16,301 nucleotides of DNA, taken from UBA5941 sp021824385. GTDB taxonomy: Bacteria > Patescibacteriota > Microgenomatia > UBA8517. Positions within the stretch are counted from its first letter, which is position 1. Each line of letters starts with the position of its first letter. A program made the position numbers and the translations under genes. Of this stretch, positions 13,398-16,301 are shown in pieces. Below the pieces are notes generated by a model. That model was not told the DNA's origin. It was given only the letters and a program-made list of their open reading frames with translations, and made no database searches. Location of the stretch: the NCBI GenBank assembly GCA_027347685.1, contig DAIEQM010000021.1, positions 1 to 16,301 of the forward strand. Reading direction: 5' to 3'.

Positions 13398-14030
13398 ATG
13401 AAAAAGTTCACTGCAGTAATGATTGCGCTCTCTCTTGCCTTTGCCATAACACCTATTGCTTCAGCCGAAGATTCCTCGAGTTCGGCAACAACAACCCGTA
13501 CAGAAATACGTCAAGAAATTAAAGATCTTCGTGCTGAGAATCGTGCACTTATAGCCAGCCGTGAGGCGGAATTTAAAGCAAATCTTCAGAAAATCAAAGA
13601 TACCCGAAAACAAACCATTGTTTCAAACATAAGTGATCGAATTTCAAATAGGAACACGCTGTGGGTCTCACACTGGAATATCGTTACTAAAAGACTATCG
13701 ACGATACTTGATAAAATCGAGTCACGGGCGACTGAAGCATCAACAAAAGGTAAAGATATTACCTCAGTTACATCTGCAGTAGCTTCTGCGAGAACTGCTA
13801 TTGCTTCGGCTCAATCTGCAATAGACACCCAATCTACAAAAACCTATTCCATAGATCTTTCGAACGAATCAAACTTGGGACAAAGCGTGAGGACTACTAT
13901 TACCACGTTTCAGTCAGACGTGAAGAGCGTCATTTCACAGTTGAATGTTGCCCGAAAGGCAGTTCAATCGGCATTTGTCGCCTTAAAGACTGTTGTTGGA
14001 ACTGAAGCACCCGCAACTGCACAACCATAA
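13398..14030 (+). CDS. Secreted helical protein of unknown function
   Basis: A 210-residue protein with a clear Sec signal peptide (MKKFTAVMIALSLAFAITPIASA, likely cleaved after residue 23). The mature part is almost entirely helical. One charged helix (about 32-65, RTEIRQEIKDLRAENRALIA) has heptad-like spacing. A second follows through the LWVSHWNIVTKRLSTILDKIESRA region, then two Ala/Ser/Thr-rich helices. It ends in a short Ala/Pro tail. No catalytic motif is seen. It resembles small extracytoplasmic coiled-coil proteins common in CPR genomes, probably structural. The start at 13398 is favoured over 13389 because of the promoter position and because MKK begins a normal signal peptide. It is probably cotranscribed with the gene that begins five bases after its stop. 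Confidence 0.75.
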   Translation: MKKFTAVMIALSLAFAITPIASAEDSSSSATTTRTEIRQEIKDLRAENRALIASREAEFKANLQKIKDTRKQTIVSNISDRISNRNTLWVSHWNIVTKRLSTILDKIESRATEASTKGKDITSVTSAVASARTAIASAQSAIDTQSTKTYSIDLSNESNLGQSVRTTITTFQSDVKSVISQLNVARKAVQSAFVALKTVVGTEAPATAQP

Positions 14031-14035
14031 CGTAT

Positions 14036-14356
14036 ATGAAAAAGAACACTCAAGGATTTTCACTATTTGTAGGACTTATAGCAGTAACTCTCATTGCGAT
14101 TGTCGGAGTCGTAGGTTTTGTTGCGCTCAAGAAGCCAGTAACAGTTACCGGACTTCCCAGCACGTATGTACCCGCTTCTCCAAAAGCAGCAACTGAGGTT
14201 ACTTCGTTACCTACGACCGCACCCGATGCCACTCCTGCACCCACGGTATCAACCTCAACCGATCTACAAATAATGGGTAAAGAGCTTGACGACACAAAGG
14301 TTGATTCTGTTGATGCTGATTTCAATTCTATGAACACTTCAGCTACTTCGCTCTGA
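14036..14356 (+). CDS. Small pilin-like membrane protein lacking the conserved Glu5
   Basis: A 106-residue protein. Its N-terminus, KKNTQG7-F-S-L followed by a long hydrophobic helix (8-30), resembles a type IV prepilin or pseudopilin with cleavage after G7. However, the residue at position +5 is Val and not the near-universal Glu. After the helix come KKP, a Thr/Pro/Ala-rich linker (about 34-72) and an acidic tail (ELDDTKVDSVDADFNS). It may be a plain N-terminally anchored protein instead of a pilin. It lies five bases after the secreted helical gene, without its own obvious promoter or Shine-Dalgarno, so it is likely translated from the same mRNA. No prepilin peptidase or pilus ATPase is present in the window. 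Confidence 0.65.
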   Translation: MKKNTQGFSLFVGLIAVTLIAIVGVVGFVALKKPVTVTGLPSTYVPASPKAATEVTSLPTTAPDATPAPTVSTSTDLQIMGKELDDTKVDSVDADFNSMNTSATSL

Positions 14357-14367
14357 TCGCTTCGTTG

Positions 14368-14373
14368 TACAAT
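14368..14373 (+). promoter_or_regulatory. -10 box for the two-helix protein, predicted leaderless
   Basis: TACAAT ends five bases before the ATG at 14379, so transcription should start at or next to the A of the start codon. No -35 box is visible. Confidence 0.45.
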
Positions 14374-14378
14374 AGCTT

Positions 14379-14876
14379 ATGGATATTTCTCGTTTGCCGG
14401 TACCGGTTCAATCTGTTTTGGAAAAGCTCCTGCATACCTACGATATAGCGCTTCCTGGAGGATTTAGCTTCTCCCCGAATTTACTGCAAGCCATATTAAT
14501 GGTAATTCTCATTTTTTTGCTTATTTTTACTCTTGGCCATCTGCGGCATACCTACGTTGACTGGAGTGTGAAAGGAATTATGCCAGGGCTTACCTTTGGG
14601 TTTGTGTTGGCAATTTTGGTGGAAGGGCTCTTCTTGATTGGAGGTAAAACCTTGTTCACCGAAATTATTGGATGGAAAACGGCACCCAAGCCAATTTCAA
14701 ATGTACTCGATGCCTCCCGCGAGAAAATTGTAGATGTTTTGGGCGTACAAACTCAAATTCCAAACACAAATGCACAAAAGCCCCCCACCAGCCAATCGGT
14801 GCTTTCTGATCTCAAAGTGTTAAATTCAGTAGAGATCGAGAAAGTAAAACAGTCATTGTGTGCTCCTCCTAAATAG
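14379..14876 (+). CDS. Two-helix membrane protein of unknown function
   Basis: A 165-residue protein. Residues 1-33 are amphipathic (PVPVQSVLEKLLHTYDIALPGG). Two hydrophobic helices follow, at about 34-54 (LQAILMVILIFLLIFTLGHL) and 67-88 (MPGLTFGFVLAILVEGLFLIGG), separated by a short basic, aromatic loop (RHTYVDWSVKG). The C-terminal 75 residues are soluble, with a helical segment ending in a KQSLCAPPK tail. No known family is recognised. It sits directly before prfB, with 22 bases between stop and start, but prfB has its own -10 box. The leaderless-type promoter supports the ATG at 14379. Confidence 0.7.
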   Translation: MDISRLPVPVQSVLEKLLHTYDIALPGGFSFSPNLLQAILMVILIFLLIFTLGHLRHTYVDWSVKGIMPGLTFGFVLAILVEGLFLIGGKTLFTEIIGWKTAPKPISNVLDASREKIVDVLGVQTQIPNTNAQKPPTSQSVLSDLKVLNSVEIEKVKQSLCAPPK

Positions 14877-14879
14877 CTC

Positions 14880-14888
14880 TGGTATACT
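14880..14888 (+). promoter_or_regulatory. Extended -10 promoter of prfB
   Basis: TGG-TATACT is an extended -10. The predicted transcription start is near 14895, about four bases before the ATG at 14899. No -35 match or Shine-Dalgarno is seen. Confidence 0.55.
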
Positions 14889-14898
14889 TGCAACTTAT

Positions 14899-15975
14899 AT
14901 GTACGAAACAAAGAAAAAACTCACTGAGCTGAAAGAGCGATTTGAATCATACGAAGCCCATTTGGGAATACTTGATAAGCAAAAACGCTTAGAAGTTTTG
15001 GAACTTGAGAGTTCAAATCCAAACCTCTGGAGCGATCAAGAGAAAGCGCGCACGACCCTCCAAGAAGCTGCATCGCTTCGTGAAGAATTAAACGAAGTAA
15101 AAGACGTACGCGAAACAATTGAACTCTTGGAAACAATGCTTTCTGAGAGTGAAGAATCGGCTGAAGTTATAGAGGAAGTGACAAAGCTTGATCGCCGAAT
15201 GCAAAAGCTCGAGCTTACCTCGTATTTGTCAGGGAAGTACGACAAAAAGAATTCTATTTTTAGCATTCATGCTGGCCAAGGGGGAACAGAAGCCATGGAC
15301 TGGAGCTCTATGCTCTACCGCATGTACACACGGTTTTGTGAACGCAGAGGGTGGGGAGTTGAGGTACTCGACGAAACACTGGGGGAAGAGGCGGGGATAA
15401 AAAGTATTGTGTTCAAAATTACGGGACTCTATTCGTACGGATATTTAAAGCGCGAAAGTGGTACACATCGGCTGGTGAGGCAATCTCCATTTAACGCAGA
15501 TAATTTAAGACAAACATCCTTTGCAATGGTAGATGTGATGCCTGAGCTTGAAGAGAGTGATGAACCTGATGTAGAAATTCGCGATGAAGACATTGAGATT
15601 AGTTTTAGTAGAGCCGGAGGACACGGTGGACAAAACGTAAATAAAGTGTCAACTGCGGTGCGAATTGTTCACAAGCCAACTGGTATCGTAGTTGCGTGTC
15701 GCACCGAACGTTTCCAAGAACAAAATAGAAAGTATGCAATGAGTATGCTCCGGGCAAAACTGTGGGCACTGGAGCAGGAGCGGGCGATGAAAGAGAGAAA
15801 AGACATTAAAGGCGATTATGTGGCGCCTAGTTGGGGAACTCAAATTCGCTCATATGTGCTGCACCCGTATAAAATGGTGAAAGATTTGCGAACCGATGTG
15901 GAAACCGGCAACACCGATGCTGTTTTGGATGGAGATCTGGAAGAATTCATTGAGGCAGAACTCAAATTAAAGTAA
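14899..15975 (+). CDS. prfB: Peptide chain release factor 2
   Basis: A 358-residue class I release factor. It has an N-terminal coiled-coil domain 1 (about 1-110), the PCRF region beginning at HAGQGGTEAMDWSSMLYRM, the stop-codon-reading tripeptide S196-P-F198 in RLVRQSPFNADN, and the catalytic G243-G-Q245 in RAGGHGGQNVNKVSTAVR. SPF identifies RF2, which reads UAA and UGA; RF1 would have PxT. Length is close to the 365 residues of E. coli RF2. The gene reads in one frame with no early in-frame UGA, so it lacks the programmed +1 frameshift that regulates prfB in many bacteria. ATG 14899 is preferred over an in-frame upstream start at 14860, which would lie before the predicted transcript start. 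A strong terminator follows 13 bases after the stop. Confidence 0.96.
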   Translation: MYETKKKLTELKERFESYEAHLGILDKQKRLEVLELESSNPNLWSDQEKARTTLQEAASLREELNEVKDVRETIELLETMLSESEESAEVIEEVTKLDRRMQKLELTSYLSGKYDKKNSIFSIHAGQGGTEAMDWSSMLYRMYTRFCERRGWGVEVLDETLGEEAGIKSIVFKITGLYSYGYLKRESGTHRLVRQSPFNADNLRQTSFAMVDVMPELEESDEPDVEIRDEDIEISFSRAGGHGGQNVNKVSTAVRIVHKPTGIVVACRTERFQEQNRKYAMSMLRAKLWALEQERAMKERKDIKGDYVAPSWGTQIRSYVLHPYKMVKDLRTDVETGNTDAVLDGDLEEFIEAELKLK

Positions 15976-15981
15976 GCAAAG

Positions 15982-16020
15982 TAAAAAAAGGCAGAGCATT
16001 CTCGCTCTGCCTGATATTTT
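15982..16020. terminator. Bidirectional intrinsic terminator after prfB
   Basis: The nine-base stem AGGCAGAGC / GCTCTGCCT (15989-15997 and 16004-16012) encloses the loop ATTCTC. An A7 run (15983-15989) precedes it and GATATTTTT follows. The U7 run on the - strand makes it strong for the leftward gene that ends at 16035 as well as for prfB. Confidence 0.88.
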
Positions 16021-16034
16021 TGCATTCAATCTGG

Positions 16035-16301
16035 TTATAGTGGTCGCTCAATTACAGCACCTTCCGGTGAAACAAGGTTTGCGACTTTACTTCCGTGTGC
16101 TCGCTCTAAACGCTTCCACTGCTCTTTAATAAGGTCCTGCTTCTGATTTTCTGTGAGATCGTCATCGTGAAATGCCGTCTCAATTTGTTCTATTGCCTAA
16201 AGTTCACTCGGAGTTGTCGTAAACCAACTGTGTGTATCGTTGAGCGTAATGGGCCGCTCTACCACGACACCTCTTGGTGCTTGTATTTGCAATACCTCGC
16301 T
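16035..16301 (-). pseudogene. Interrupted coding region with an in-frame amber codon, 5' end outside window
   Basis: On the - strand one frame reads as protein from the window edge to TAA at 16037-16035, except for a TAG at 16199-16197. Before it are 34 codons (containing LQIQAPRGVVVERPITL), after it 53 codons rich in Lys, Glu and Asp (DDDLTENQKQDLIKEQWKRL and ending LVSPEGAVIERPL). No ATG, GTG or TTG follows closely after the TAG, so the second part is unlikely to be a separate gene. The motif (A/S)P(R/E)G(V/A)V(V/I)ERP occurs on both sides of the stop, which supports one original protein with internal repeats. UAG is used as a normal stop elsewhere in the window (for example at 1744 and 5864), so recoding is not expected. 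A nonsense mutation or a sequence error is most likely. The product is not recognised. Confidence 0.6.

Noticed and set aside
14860..14898. Upstream in-frame start for prfB
   Set aside because: It overlaps the preceding gene, lies before the extended -10 and is not part of RF2 alignments.
14899..15000. Programmed +1 frameshift in prfB
   Set aside because: No in-frame UGA or CUU-UGA site exists near codon 25; the frame is continuous.
1..16301. CRISPR arrays, tRNA or rRNA genes, insertion sequences, attachment sites
   Set aside because: No repeated spacers, cloverleaf-like regions, transposase motifs or paired terminal repeats were seen on reading the window.

Overview
The window looks like a piece of a small-genome bacterium of the Candidate Phyla Radiation (Patescibacteria) type. 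This placement is an inference from gene style, not from a phylogenetic marker. Genes are short and closely packed, there is almost no non-coding DNA, many products are small one- or two-pass membrane or secreted proteins with Thr/Pro-rich linkers, and several genes lack a Shine-Dalgarno but carry a -10 box a few bases before the ATG. A release factor 2 gene with an intact SPF anticodon tripeptide is present and UGA is used as a stop by several genes. This argues against the UGA=Gly code of Gracilibacteria/Absconditabacteria.

Left part (1-1800, + strand): the 3' end of a membrane protein, probably a processive family 2 glycosyltransferase, then a complete GT-C (family 39-like) membrane glycosyltransferase behind a G8 tract, closed by a strong terminator that works on both strands. 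From 1843 to 3163 (- strand) lie a small three-helix membrane protein and a secreted, membrane-anchored protein with a fibronectin III domain and a carboxypeptidase-regulatory-like domain.

Tat region (3200-5864, + strand): tatA and tatC overlap by 89 bases in different frames. Nine bases after tatC begins an unlisted 56-codon gene whose product has a Tat-like n-region (TRKEFL), one hydrophobic segment and a Gly/Tyr tail. Next comes a 513-residue pectate-lyase-like beta-helix protein with a phage-tail-like N-terminus. A divergent Fic-domain gene faces this block and ends one base from it.

Centre (7130-11392, + strand): a YdjM-type membrane metal hydrolase, a membrane-anchored double-AAA+ Clp-like ATPase whose first ATPase domain looks catalytically dead, and an MFS transporter.

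Right part (11409-15975, + strand): tRNA-guanine transglycosylase (tgt), then four small envelope proteins (LytR_C domain, secreted helical, pilin-like and two-helix membrane), then prfB and a second bidirectional terminator. The window ends inside a leftward gene interrupted by an in-frame amber codon.

The most notable signals are the apparently leaderless promoters upstream of about nine genes, the compact Tat module with a possible resident substrate, and the Clp-like ATPase with a degenerate first domain. No RNA genes, CRISPR arrays, insertion sequences or attachment sites were seen.
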